A DNA stretch of 64,000 bases, from positions 156,244-220,243 of the forward strand of contig DEAE01000012.1 of NCBI GenBank assembly GCA_002347025.1, read 5' to 3'. Position 1 is the first letter of the stretch. Each line of letters opens with the position of its first letter. Position numbers and translations under genes: made by a program. A model generated the notes under the pieces. It was given only the letters and a program-made list of their open reading frames with translations. It did no database searches and was not told the DNA's origin. This DNA is from Acidobacteria bacterium UBA2990 (GTDB lineage: Bacteria; Acidobacteriota; Vicinamibacteria; Vicinamibacterales; UBA8438). Shown piece after piece: positions 15,438-24,290 of the stretch.

Positions 15438-17069
15438 ATGCCTCATCTCCGCACACGACCACCTCGGTCTGACACTCAAGAACTCACCCCAATCACCGCC
15501 AGCGGCGACGAGATCTCCGGCTACCTCGAAGATGCAGCACACTTCCCCGGAGGTCATACGTCCGCTGTGGTATTCCCCCGCAGCGAAGCTCAATTGGCGT
15601 CGGTCCTTCGCGAAAATCCCACCGTATTGCCCATTGGCGCCCAATCGTCACTCACAGGGGGCGCCACACCGATGGGAGAGCTCGTACTAAGCCTCTCGGA
15701 ACTAACGGCTGTCACCGAACTAACAGCCAAACAAATAACCATTCAAGCAGGGGTCACCCTCGCTGGCCTACGGGAAACACTGAATGCTACGGGCAAGTAC
15801 TATCCGCCCGTACCGACCTACGAGGGCGCGACCGTGGGTGGGATCGTTTCAACAAATGCTGCTGGCGCTACAACATTCAAGTACGGCACAACCCGCGACT
15901 GGGTCCAGGGACTAACGGTCATGCTAGCCTCCGGTGAAGTCCTTGACCTAGAGAGGGGACAGGCCAGTGCCATAAATGGGCGCTTTGAGATAGAAAGCTC
16001 AACTGGTCGGCTCACCGTGCCTGTTCCCACCTATCGGTTGCCGGCTGTGCCAAAACAGTCAGCCGGTTATTACGCGGCTGCAAATATGGACCTCATAGAT
16101 TTGTTTGTTGGATCAGAAGGCACCCTGGGAATAGTCACATCAGTCACGCTGAAGGTTTTGCCTCGATGCCCCGAGATCTGTTTTTTCCTAATTGCTATTG
16201 AACATGAACAACAGGCTATCCGAATAGCCTCAGATCTACGAGCTACGTCGATCCGCAGCCGGCAAGACGGGGACCCAAACGGCCTAGACGTCGTGGCTAT
16301 CGAACACCTCGACCGGCGATCCCTCGAGCTGTTGCGAGAGGACGGTGCTGACAGGCAGAGGCATATCTCGTTTCCAGACAACACCGGTGTCGTGCTTCTC
16401 GTTCAGGTGGAATTACCCTCTGGCACTAAGGCTGACCAAGTCTTTAATCAGGTAACACAAGCCACTTCAGCCGAACCTCACGATGGACCAATCGCCAGAC
16501 TGTGCCGTCTCCTTGATCGCGAGGCTGTGCTTGGCACCACCGAACTAGTCGCTCCGGGGGATCTAAGACGGGCCCGCGATCTGCTCAGCCTCCGAGAGGC
16601 TGTACCTGAGGCCGTCAACCGTCGAATCGGGGTCGCCAAGCGCACGGTTGATGACACGATCAGTAAGACCGCTGCCGACATGATTGTTCCGTTCTCCAAG
16701 TTTGCAGACAGCCTCTCGATTTTCCGGTCCGCGTTCGAAGCCAGAAAGCTTGACTACGCCATCTGGGGCCATCTATCTGACGCCAACCTCCATCCCAACG
16801 TAATTCCCCGCTCAGTAGAAGAAATGCGACTAGGGAAAGAAGCTATTATGGAGTGCGGGCGGGAGATAATCCGCCTCGGAGGTTCTCCACTGGCTGAACA
16901 CGGTGTGGGGCGGAATCCAATAAAGCAAGCGCTACTACGGTTACTCCATGGCAAGACAGGCATTGATCAAATGCGAACCACCAAACAGGCTCTCGACCCA
17001 GAGGGAAAACTCGCCCCTGGTGTGGTATTCCCGACCGAAGCCGAAGCTCTGCCGGAGCTCCCATTATGA
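15438..17069 (+). CDS. FAD-linked oxidase, GlcD/D-lactate dehydrogenase family
   Basis: 543 residues. An N-terminal FAD_binding_4 (PCMH/VAO) domain shows PIGAQSSLTGGATP, YEGATVGGIVSTNAAG and FVGSEGTLGIVTSVTLKVLP. The C-terminal FAD-oxidase domain shows WGHLSDANLHPNVIP and AEHGVGRNPIKQALL. Family members oxidise 2-hydroxy acids such as glycolate or D-lactate and pass electrons to quinone or another carrier. The exact substrate is not visible and there is no glcE/glcF partner nearby. It overlaps the next gene by four bases (ATGA). Confidence 0.88.
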   Translation: MPHLRTRPPRSDTQELTPITASGDEISGYLEDAAHFPGGHTSAVVFPRSEAQLASVLRENPTVLPIGAQSSLTGGATPMGELVLSLSELTAVTELTAKQITIQAGVTLAGLRETLNATGKYYPPVPTYEGATVGGIVSTNAAGATTFKYGTTRDWVQGLTVMLASGEVLDLERGQASAINGRFEIESSTGRLTVPVPTYRLPAVPKQSAGYYAAANMDLIDLFVGSEGTLGIVTSVTLKVLPRCPEICFFLIAIEHEQQAIRIASDLRATSIRSRQDGDPNGLDVVAIEHLDRRSLELLREDGADRQRHISFPDNTGVVLLVQVELPSGTKADQVFNQVTQATSAEPHDGPIARLCRLLDREAVLGTTELVAPGDLRRARDLLSLREAVPEAVNRRIGVAKRTVDDTISKTAADMIVPFSKFADSLSIFRSAFEARKLDYAIWGHLSDANLHPNVIPRSVEEMRLGKEAIMECGREIIRLGGSPLAEHGVGRNPIKQALLRLLHGKTGIDQMRTTKQALDPEGKLAPGVVFPTEAEALPELPL

Positions 17070-17479
17070 GACCACACTTTTTCTTCATTCATTGGCTGAC
17101 GATTAGTGCAGCATTGGGGCTGACAGCTTTAATGCTCCCTGGAGTTCTGATCGATTCGGTTTTTTCACTGGGTTTTGCAGCCCTGGTTCTTAGATTAATT
17201 AACGCTATTGTTCGACCACTGCTCGTGTTACTTACCCTACCATTAACAATGCTATCCCTCGGGCTCTTCTACTTCATCGTTAACGGTGTAGCCTTTGGCC
17301 TAGCATCCTTTCTTGTTCCTGGATTCACCGTTACATCATTTTTCTCGGCCATACTGGGCGCAGCCTGCGTCGGCCTCGTCTCTTCGTGTATCGGTATCTT
17401 TGTCCGTGTGCCAAATGAAACTACCCGCTCGACAGTCGTCGAACTGCATCGGCACAGAGACGGGCGTTGGGCTCCTTAA
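17066..17479 (+). CDS. YvlD/phage-holin-IV-like membrane protein
   Basis: 137 residues with four hydrophobic helices and the family pattern LRLINAIVRPLLVLLTLPLTMLSLGLFYFIVNG, followed by GF-containing helices and a polar tail. This matches the PF04020 membrane family (Bacillus YvlD); the name 'holin' is historical and no lytic role is implied. Function unknown, probably envelope-related. The ATG overlaps the end of the FAD oxidase gene, so the two are co-translated. Confidence 0.85.
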   Translation: MRPHFFFIHWLTISAALGLTALMLPGVLIDSVFSLGFAALVLRLINAIVRPLLVLLTLPLTMLSLGLFYFIVNGVAFGLASFLVPGFTVTSFFSAILGAACVGLVSSCIGIFVRVPNETTRSTVVELHRHRDGRWAP

Positions 17480-17541
17480 GCCAATAGAAATTTGCAGCAG
17501 CGAGGAAAGCACTGATACAACAGCCAACATGACAACCACCG

Positions 17542-17562
17542 ACCGCCTGGTTTCCCGGCGGT
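17542..17562. terminator. Hairpin between convergent genes
   Basis: ACCGCC, a nine-base loop, then GGCGGT, followed on the plus strand by a pyrimidine/T-rich stretch (ATCTTTCTACC). It lies between the ends of the YvlD-like gene and the P-type ATPase gene. Likely terminator for the plus-strand unit. Confidence 0.45.
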
Positions 17563-17600
17563 ATCTTTCTACCTATAAATTTTGATTCGACAGGCTGGGT

Positions 17601-20210
17601 TCATAGTTTGACACCCCGCAGGCGCAGGGAATTTGAAATGACCGACAACGAGCTGAAAGTCATTGCCACGCTGGCCCAAATGGGACTGACTAACACTCCA
17701 AAGAACGGATACAACAGTCCCGCGGCTACCGGCACCCCTACAGCGTTGTAGATGAACGCGAAAAATAGGTTCTGGCGAATGTTCCGCATCGTGGCTCGGC
17801 TCAGCCGCCGAACCTGAGCAATGCCCTGCAGGTCACTGCGCAGTAAAGTGACACCAGCACTCTCAAGGGCAATATCGGACCCAGCGCCCATGGCAATCCC
17901 AACTGCAGCCTCAGCCAGCGCAGGCGCATCGTTGATACCATCGCCTGCCATCGCGACCACATGCCCTGCTGCCTGCATTTCAGCAACAATGCGTCGCTTG
18001 TCAGCTGGCATCGCACCCGAGACCACCTCTTCGATTCCAAGCTGGGCTGCAACGGCAGCCGCCGTAAGCTGACTATCTCCGGTCACCATTACAATCCGAA
18101 GCCCTTCATTTCTAAGTTGGGCAAGTGCCTTCGGGGTGGTGGGCTTCACCGAATCAGCTACCCCCAGCACTCCGACAAGCTGCCCGGCCACCGCTACATA
18201 TACAACTGTCTGTCCTTGCTGGCGTAGCTCTTGGACACGAGGGGTAAGGTCCACCCTGTCCACACCACAAGCCTCAAGGAAGGCCGCCGTACCCACTGTC
18301 ACCAAATTGCCTTCAATGACCCCTGTCACTCCCAGACCCACTTCGGTCTGAAAATTTTCCGGCGATGGTAGATCAAGCGACCGAGCTGAAGCAGCCTCCA
18401 TAATAGCCGCAGCTAACGGGTGTTGACTGGCCCGTTCAACCCCGGCAGCCAGCCTGAGTAGTTCACAGGCTGAAATTCCGCCAATCGGCTCAATCGTGAC
18501 AACCGTAGGGTTGCCCTCAGTCAGCGTACCTGTCTTGTCGACGACCAAGGTATCGACTTTTTCTAGAATCTCAAGTGACTCAGCGCTCTTGATCAACACC
18601 CCAGCCTCGGCACCACGCCCTGTGCCGACCATAACTGCCATAGGTGTCGCAAGCCCAAGGGCACACGGACAAGCAATAATCAGCACTGCGACCATGGTCA
18701 CCATAGCCATAGCCAGCCTCGGCTCCGGCCCCCAGAGCAACCAGCCAACAACGGCAAGCAGAGCAGTCGCCACAACTACTGGAACAAAGACCCATGCCAC
18801 GCGGTCCACGAGGTGCTGGATTGGCGCCCGGCTCCGCTGCGCTTCGGAAACCATCTTAATAATCTGCGCTAACAGGGTTTCCGCCCCAACTTTTTCAGCC
18901 CGCATCACCAGTGTCCCGCCACCGTTTAAAGTTGCACCCACCACTGGCAAACCCACTGCCTTCTCAATCGGCACAGGCTCACCGGTCAGCATCGACTCAT
19001 CCACAGAGCTCGTTCCCCCAACGACGACCCCATCGACGGGCACGCGTTCACCGGGACGAACCCGCAACAAATCTCCGATCTGCACCGCACCCAGTGGGAT
19101 ATCCTCTTCTAGGTTGCCTGTAACTCGACGCGCCGTTGGTGGCGAAAGTCCTACCAAAGCCCGAAGTGCTGCACCAGTACGGCTGCGTGCCCGAAGCTCC
19201 AAAACTTGACCCAAAAGCCCGAGAACGATTATCACCACCGAAGTGTCAAAGTATGGTTCAACTTCACCAGCTAACCGCATGCCACTAGGAAACAGTCCCG
19301 GCGCAAGAGTCGCTGTCACGCTATAGGCATAGGCCGAGCCAACTCCTAATCCAATCAACGTAAACATATTCGGGCTACGGTTCACCATGGAAGCCCAGGC
19401 TCGTTCGAAGAACGGTCGCCCCACCCACCACACAACCGGTGTCGACAAAGCCAGCTGTATCCAGTTCGAGGTAGCTCGGTCAAGCATCGGTGCCCGAGTC
19501 CCCAATACCATCTCAGTCATGGCCAGCAAAAAAATCGGCGCCCCGAAAATGACTCCCCAACAACAGCGACGGGTCATGTCCTCCAGCTCTGGATTTCCTT
19601 GCTCTGTTGTTCTTAATGTGTGCGGTTGAAGCGCCATCCCACACTTCGGGCAAGCACCAGGTGCCGATTCCTGAACCTCTGGGTCCATTGGGCAGATGTA
19701 GTCGACAGTTGTCTGAAAAGCGGCAACATCCAGCTCCACTTCGAGTGCCATTCCACACTTCGGACAGGCACCGGGCTCTGATTCACGAACCTCCGGGTCC
19801 ATCGGGCAGGTGAACCGGCCTCCCTCTCCAAGCTTGATCAAATCGTGATTCACCACCTTGTTTTCCAGGTAGCGCCTGGGATCACTCTTGAACTTCTCAC
19901 AGCAAGCATCGCAACAGAAGTAGTAGGTGCAGCCAGAATGTTCGTAACTAATCGCGCTCGTCGCTGCATCCACCGTCATTCCGCAGACAGGGTCAACGGA
20001 ACCCGGCGAATCAGACATAGTCAAATCCGTGGCATCAGCTATCTGAGGTTCTATAACCTCAGGAAGAAATTGAGTTGGATTCTCGTTGAACGTGGCCAGA
20101 CACCCACCACAGCAGAAGCGATAAACCTTCCCACCATGTTCAGAACTAAAGCGGCTCCGCTCCGGTTCGACCCGCATCCCACAGACGGGATCGCGCATAT
20201 CTTTCACCAT
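17601..20210 (-). CDS. Heavy-metal (copper/silver-type) P1B ATPase with duplicated metal-binding N-terminus
   Basis: 869 residues. The N-terminus carries two YHS domains (about 7-50 and 73-116; both start DPVCGM and keep FCC) and two heavy-metal-binding domains with the pattern CPMDPE...GACPKCGMAL (about 133-157 and 171-196). The ATPase core follows with the CPC transmembrane motif (IACPCALGLATP), the phosphorylation site DKTGTLTEG, the HP motif region (ASQHPLAAAI) and GDGINDAPALAEA. It exports monovalent copper or silver, or loads cuproenzymes; the nearby CuA oxidase makes the second attractive (inference). The usual N-terminal HMA (GMxCxxC) domain is absent. Confidence 0.93.
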   Translation of the reverse strand: MVKDMRDPVCGMRVEPERSRFSSEHGGKVYRFCCGGCLATFNENPTQFLPEVIEPQIADATDLTMSDSPGSVDPVCGMTVDAATSAISYEHSGCTYYFCCDACCEKFKSDPRRYLENKVVNHDLIKLGEGGRFTCPMDPEVRESEPGACPKCGMALEVELDVAAFQTTVDYICPMDPEVQESAPGACPKCGMALQPHTLRTTEQGNPELEDMTRRCCWGVIFGAPIFLLAMTEMVLGTRAPMLDRATSNWIQLALSTPVVWWVGRPFFERAWASMVNRSPNMFTLIGLGVGSAYAYSVTATLAPGLFPSGMRLAGEVEPYFDTSVVIIVLGLLGQVLELRARSRTGAALRALVGLSPPTARRVTGNLEEDIPLGAVQIGDLLRVRPGERVPVDGVVVGGTSSVDESMLTGEPVPIEKAVGLPVVGATLNGGGTLVMRAEKVGAETLLAQIIKMVSEAQRSRAPIQHLVDRVAWVFVPVVVATALLAVVGWLLWGPEPRLAMAMVTMVAVLIIACPCALGLATPMAVMVGTGRGAEAGVLIKSAESLEILEKVDTLVVDKTGTLTEGNPTVVTIEPIGGISACELLRLAAGVERASQHPLAAAIMEAASARSLDLPSPENFQTEVGLGVTGVIEGNLVTVGTAAFLEACGVDRVDLTPRVQELRQQGQTVVYVAVAGQLVGVLGVADSVKPTTPKALAQLRNEGLRIVMVTGDSQLTAAAVAAQLGIEEVVSGAMPADKRRIVAEMQAAGHVVAMAGDGINDAPALAEAAVGIAMGAGSDIALESAGVTLLRSDLQGIAQVRRLSRATMRNIRQNLFFAFIYNAVGVPVAAGLLYPFFGVLVSPIWASVAMTFSSLSVISNSLRLRGVKL

Positions 20211-20256
20211 CGCTAAACACTGCTAAATGACCAAAATTCTGTATCTGTTAGAGATA

Positions 20257-22206
20257 TCAGAATTCCACTTTCCCACCCAACCAATCAGCGCGGAATCTTT
20301 CTTGATCGGCTGTCAGCGGACGACCTAGTTGTTCAATCGACACCACCTCCAGAGCTGGATCGTCCTGAACAGCGAGTTCGGTCGTCACAGTCACACCGAG
20401 GCGCCGATATTCCAGAGTCACCTGTTGGCGGCCACCAAGATTGCCCAAGAGCGTCTCTAACCGTCCACGAGACGACAGGTTCTGGCCATCAATCGAAACC
20501 AATAAATCGTCACGTTCCACCCCAGCCCTATAGAGTGGAGACCCAAATGAGACCGGCTCGATAACACGCGCTCCACCGCGCTCGAACCTGATCGCAGGGA
20601 AACTAAACCAAGCCTTCCCGCTACTAGCCGACCGCAACAAAAATCCTGCTCTGGCAAACAGGGGTTCAAAGTCAATCACATCACGCCCCTCAACATATCG
20701 ATCGAAGAACTGGTCTGCGAAGGCCTGATCATTAGTCAATTCCCCAAGCAGCATTCGTGCGTCGCGCTGCGTATAGGGCCGCTCGACCACACCAGGTATC
20801 TGGCTTCCAGCCCGACCGAAACGCTGCCACAGTAGCTGCATATAATCATCGAGTGTCACCCAAGGCCCGACGGCACTGTCAACGTTTCGCGTTCTCAGCA
20901 GGAGGTCTAGACCCAATCCGAGCACCTCACCCCAAGTGTAGTAAGAAATAAAGAAATTCCCCCAATTCGTCCGATCAATAGAGCTAGCAGCATCAGTAAA
21001 TGGAGCCAAGCGACTCATGTCAACGGCGGAACGGAATCTTCGAGCCGGAGCCAGGCTAACGGTGTTGATGGCCGACACGAATCGAGTGATAGTGTTTGGC
21101 AAAGGAACCAGACCTGCCCTCTGTAAGATCAAGGTCCCGTAGTAATTAGTAAACCCCTCAGCGAGCCAAAGCTCCCCAGAACGGTTGACGTCCTCGAAAT
21201 CAAATGGCTCGAGTGAGGCCGGGCGAATACGCTCCACATTCCACACGTGAAAGAACTCATGCGAAACAGAGCCAAGCAAGCGTCTCGACTGGCTCCTGAT
21301 CGACCCAGAAGAACTCAGCACAGTACTATTTCGATGCTCCATCGCATCACCGCTCGCCGACGGGAGGTAATCAGCGATGAAAGTGTACTGGTCTGTTTCA
21401 AACCGAGGAAATTCTCCGAACACAGCAACCGTCTCTCGGACGATAGCCTCGATATCACGGGTATATTCGTCGACTTCGTTATCATCTCCTGTGTGATGAA
21501 CCACCACCCGAAACGTCGGTTGGTATTCGAACTCTAACGGATCAGCAACCGTGAACGACCGCTCAGCGAAACCACTAAGCTCAACAGGGCTGTCGAGCAA
21601 ATAGTGCAGATTCGGAGCCGTGTAGGTAAACGGGTCTTCCGAGGGGTAAAGTTGCGTCGCGACTTTCCAGTCCAAATCTTCAGGTATTTCAAACCGAATA
21701 GTCGCCAGCCGGTCCTCGAGACCGTGTCCCCACATCAACCAAGCCGGTACGTTGAGATGAGCATGGGTCTCATCAATAGCGAGATAAGTTCCATCAACCC
21801 GATCTCCGTAAACGCGGTAAGTGAACCGGACAGTTCCATCGTGGTCGGCCACATCCCACCGCGCCATCCCGGACCGAGTCAGATTCAAGGGGCTGCCGGA
21901 GTCGTCAAATGCATGGACCTCGAATACATTCTTCGCGAAAGAGTGTCTGGCATAACGGCCCGGAGAGGACGTACTCATGCGCATACTCAAAGGACCCGCC
22001 GGAAGGCTGTCCATGGTTACCTCGACTTGCATCCACCGGTGTTCCGGCTCGGGAAAGGTCAATACATACCCCACCGATAAAGCATCGGTATTAACAGGCT
22101 CTGTTTGGCCTCCGGTCTGCGGCACTAGCCACGCAGCGCACAGGCCAAACCCCACAACCAGCACAGCAAAACGCAAAAAAGTTGCAGTGTTACGAGACAC
22201 AGTCAT
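20257..22206 (-). CDS. M61 family (glycyl aminopeptidase-like) metallopeptidase with PDZ domain
   Basis: 649 residues. A signal peptide (about 1-34) leads to an N-terminal beta domain, the catalytic zinc site HEFFH at 316-320, a third ligand in ELWLAEGFTNYYG (E350), and a C-terminal PDZ domain (about 530-620; ERDDLLVSIDGQNLSSRGRLE). Family members are exported aminopeptidases. The ATG at 22206 overlaps the read-through stop of the upstream selenoprotein gene as ATGA, indicating translational coupling. That overlap exists only if the upstream TGA at 22421 is decoded. Confidence 0.92.
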   Translation of the reverse strand: MTVSRNTATFLRFAVLVVGFGLCAAWLVPQTGGQTEPVNTDALSVGYVLTFPEPEHRWMQVEVTMDSLPAGPLSMRMSTSSPGRYARHSFAKNVFEVHAFDDSGSPLNLTRSGMARWDVADHDGTVRFTYRVYGDRVDGTYLAIDETHAHLNVPAWLMWGHGLEDRLATIRFEIPEDLDWKVATQLYPSEDPFTYTAPNLHYLLDSPVELSGFAERSFTVADPLEFEYQPTFRVVVHHTGDDNEVDEYTRDIEAIVRETVAVFGEFPRFETDQYTFIADYLPSASGDAMEHRNSTVLSSSGSIRSQSRRLLGSVSHEFFHVWNVERIRPASLEPFDFEDVNRSGELWLAEGFTNYYGTLILQRAGLVPLPNTITRFVSAINTVSLAPARRFRSAVDMSRLAPFTDAASSIDRTNWGNFFISYYTWGEVLGLGLDLLLRTRNVDSAVGPWVTLDDYMQLLWQRFGRAGSQIPGVVERPYTQRDARMLLGELTNDQAFADQFFDRYVEGRDVIDFEPLFARAGFLLRSASSGKAWFSFPAIRFERGGARVIEPVSFGSPLYRAGVERDDLLVSIDGQNLSSRGRLETLLGNLGGRQQVTLEYRRLGVTVTTELAVQDDPALEVVSIEQLGRPLTADQERFRADWLGGKVEF

Positions 22207-22835
22207 GTGATGCCCTCGAGCACATGGCTGACAAAGGAAGCTTCATCCTCGACGCCAAGAATCTCAATGCTTTGGTTAATTATTGTCTTCGGAACTCCAT
22301 TCACGCGATATTGGCGTACCAAATCAGGGTATTCGGCCGCTCCTACCGCCGCCGCTGTGATGTGAGGACTCGCAAAAGCCAGTCGCTGAGCCAGGCTGAC
22401 CGCCTGAGGACAATGCGGTCACGTGGGTGTGACAAAAACTTGTATGTCTATGGGCTGCTCGACCTGAGCCAAACGGGTTAGGCTTTCTTGACTCAAGCCG
22501 GCATCACCGGAGCCAACGAGCAGAATAGCTTGCGCTAGCGAGACCAACTCATGTCCATCAGGGACACCATAAAACCGTATTCCAGTGTCGGCCTCTCCCA
22601 CAACTGCCACCGCTGGAACACGTTTGATTCCGTATTCTTCGGCCTGATGCCTGTCGAGCACCATGTTAAACTCTTCAACCGTAATCAATTCAGACAGTAC
22701 GGCAACTTGATCAACCACCTGCCTCGCCGGCAAACAACTTTCGCAATCGAATGTCTGGGTAAAGCACACGAGCTTCACTGAAGCCGTCAGTTCACCCAAC
22801 GCCGCCTTCAGATCAGAGGGGTAGCGTATTTCCAT
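22203..22835 (-). CDS. Selenocysteine-containing two-domain thioredoxin/glutaredoxin-like protein (UxxC)
   Basis: 210 residues if the in-frame TGA at 22421-22419 is read as selenocysteine (U139). The first half is a thioredoxin-like fold with C31-E-S-C34. The second half begins IQVFVTPT-U-PHC and continues in frame with SLAQRL, EYPDLVRQYRVNGVPKTII and a short tail to TGA at 22203. In ordinary homologues of this PDO-like family the pattern is TPTCPHC or TPTCPYC, so the TGA replaces the first redox cysteine. A hairpin with a GGUC apical loop starts within 20 bases of the TGA. The true stop overlaps the next gene as ATGA. Standard annotation would end at residue 138 and lose the whole catalytic domain. 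It should act as a thiol/selenol disulfide reductase in the cytoplasm, since no signal peptide is seen. Alternative: a nonsense mutation, less likely given the exact position, hairpin and coupling. Confidence 0.9.
22392..22421 (-). promoter_or_regulatory. Putative SECIS element of the thioredoxin-like selenoprotein
   Basis: On the minus strand, 17 bases after the TGA, lies an apical hairpin CAGGC-GGUCA-GCCUG (22406-22392). Its loop begins GGUC, the same tetranucleotide found in the apical loop of the Escherichia coli fdhF SECIS, at nearly the same distance from UGA. A competing perfect stem, UGACCGC/GCGGUCA (22421-22415 with 22403-22397), would sequester the UGA itself. SelB binding to the first hairpin would favour decoding. 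Structure is by eye only. Confidence 0.7.
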
Positions 22836-22893
22836 TCTCTGATTATGGCAGAAACAAAACCTCTACAGAGAACGAGCATCTGTTCAAAACACT

Positions 22894-23331
22894 CTATTTA
22901 AACAGATCATCAAAGGCCTGTCTTGAACTTCGAGAACCCCCTGTTTGGGAATGTGTCTGCCGTTCGACCGTCACCTGCGGGGCGAAATAGCTACATGAGT
23001 TACGTTCATCCTTGGGTGTGATTCTGGCATCGATCGGCTGCCGGCATTCGAAACGGCTGTCACCATCAAAGGAAACACACTGGGCACAAGTATGCAGAGC
23101 AGTCCCACAACTGGAACAGGTTGTGCCAACTCCAATATCCCGTCTCCACGTCTGACCGCACCGCGCACAACGAATGACATCGTGGAATCCTGGAACATTT
23201 GGCTTCCGGTGCTGACGGTTGACTACGCTACGAGGAGCTCCACCAGCAGGGGATTGCCGTTTCCGCTCTGGGTTTAGGCGCTCACTGGAATCGTCTTGAT
23301 AGCCGCGTTGCCGGTATTTCCGATCGCTCAT
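22894..23331 (-). CDS. Zinc-ribbon protein of unknown function
   Basis: 145 residues from the ATG at 23331; the open frame extends to 23559, but that part looks non-coding. The N-terminal 55 residues are polar and basic (RQRGYQDDSSERLNPERKRQSP). A cysteine-rich core follows: RCARCGQTW, TTCSSCGTALHTCAQC, then FECRQPI and NSCSYF. Four CxxC-type pairs suggest one or two zinc ribbons with an additional cysteine cluster. The tail ends in QAFDDLFK. I do not recognise the family name. It lies between the selenoprotein operon and the peroxiredoxin gene, all on one strand. Confidence 0.75.
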   Translation of the reverse strand: MSDRKYRQRGYQDDSSERLNPERKRQSPAGGAPRSVVNRQHRKPNVPGFHDVIRCARCGQTWRRDIGVGTTCSSCGTALHTCAQCVSFDGDSRFECRQPIDARITPKDERNSCSYFAPQVTVERQTHSQTGGSRSSRQAFDDLFK

Positions 23332-23626
23332 GCTCTCATCCCAGTCCTGAGACTTAATAAAGGTCTCACTCCTACGCCGCCCAAACCGGCACCCGACGCG
23401 GGATGGAAAAACCCTTGGGATCCAGCCTTGAGTGGCCTGCCAGTTTTGATCCGAAAATTTCATCCACAGCAAACGCACCACACAAGCTGTAGACCCAAGC
23501 ATTAGCCAAACCCTCCGAGCCGGGCCAACAGCCCTTCGGGCACATGGTGTTGAGACCAAGCTGCAGGACCCTACTCACAACTTCAGTCAACAGGAATTAT
23601 AAGCGGCCTAGACCGTAGTGCAAACG

Positions 23627-24088
23627 TCAACCAAGCCCAGTGATCACCTGTCGCACTTCGGCATTGTCGGGAAGTGTGGGAATGTCGTAGACCTTTGCAA
23701 ACACCAGAGTGCCGGCCTTGTCTACAACAAAAATTGCCCGTTCGGATATGCCGTCTTCGCGGAGCACGCCATATGCACTTGCCACTGCACCATGAGGGTG
23801 AAAGTCGCTCAAGAGATCAAAGCTCACACCACCTAGGGCCTTCGCCCATTCGGTCTTAGCTGGACTTGCATCGACACTAATCCCAAACAGGTTCACTTCA
23901 TGGGTATCGAACCAAGCTTTATCGGCTTCATAATTCCGCATCTGGGCTGAACAAATTGGGGTGAAAGCCAGTGGATGGAATGCGAGAATAACGCTCTTCC
24001 TGCCCCGAAAGGTGGACAAGCGGACCTTATTGCCTTGGTGGCTTAACAATTCAAAATCAGGGGCTGGGTCTCCAACCTGTAGGTTCAT
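23627..24088 (-). CDS. Peroxiredoxin (AhpE/BCP-like)
   Basis: 153 residues. AhpC/TSA-fold peroxidase reducing hydroperoxides. Motifs: VGDPAPDFELLSHQGN, then FHPLAFTPICSAQM, where the peroxidatic cysteine sits (about C46) after the PxxxT-type loop. The position is a normal cysteine codon, unlike the redox sites of the two selenoproteins in this window. No resolving cysteine is evident later in the chain, so it is probably a 1-Cys enzyme that needs an external thiol reductant. GGAGGAG precedes the ATG. It is transcribed divergently from the UPF0182 gene. Confidence 0.92.
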   Translation of the reverse strand: MNLQVGDPAPDFELLSHQGNKVRLSTFRGRKSVILAFHPLAFTPICSAQMRNYEADKAWFDTHEVNLFGISVDASPAKTEWAKALGGVSFDLLSDFHPHGAVASAYGVLREDGISERAIFVVDKAGTLVFAKVYDIPTLPDNAEVRQVITGLG

Positions 24089-24290
24089 TTATTTTCTCCT
24101 CCATTCTCAGTTGCCGCAAAATCCCGGCTGCGGTCGCTAATCCTCTAGGATATGTCGCCCAGCTTCGGGTTGCGTCCAAGCGGCAGGTCACGTACGCTGC
24201 TAGGGGTGCGGCATTGTCCACCGAATCGTAATCCGTAGGACAATAGCCTGCGATAGAAGTTACGCAATTTTTCCTATGCGAGGCTGACGA

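Noticed and set aside
17066..17479. Phage holin / prophage marker
   Set aside because: The sequence is a YvlD-type membrane protein; no other phage gene is nearby and it is coupled to a metabolic gene.
20211..22835. Global reassignment of TGA (genetic code 4 or 25) as explanation for the two in-frame TGAs
   Set aside because: Many intact neighbouring genes end in TGA, for example sufS, sufU, ctaF, fabZ and the hybrid kinase.
23627..24088. Selenocysteine peroxiredoxin
   Set aside because: The peroxidatic position is a normal cysteine codon and the ORF has a normal length.
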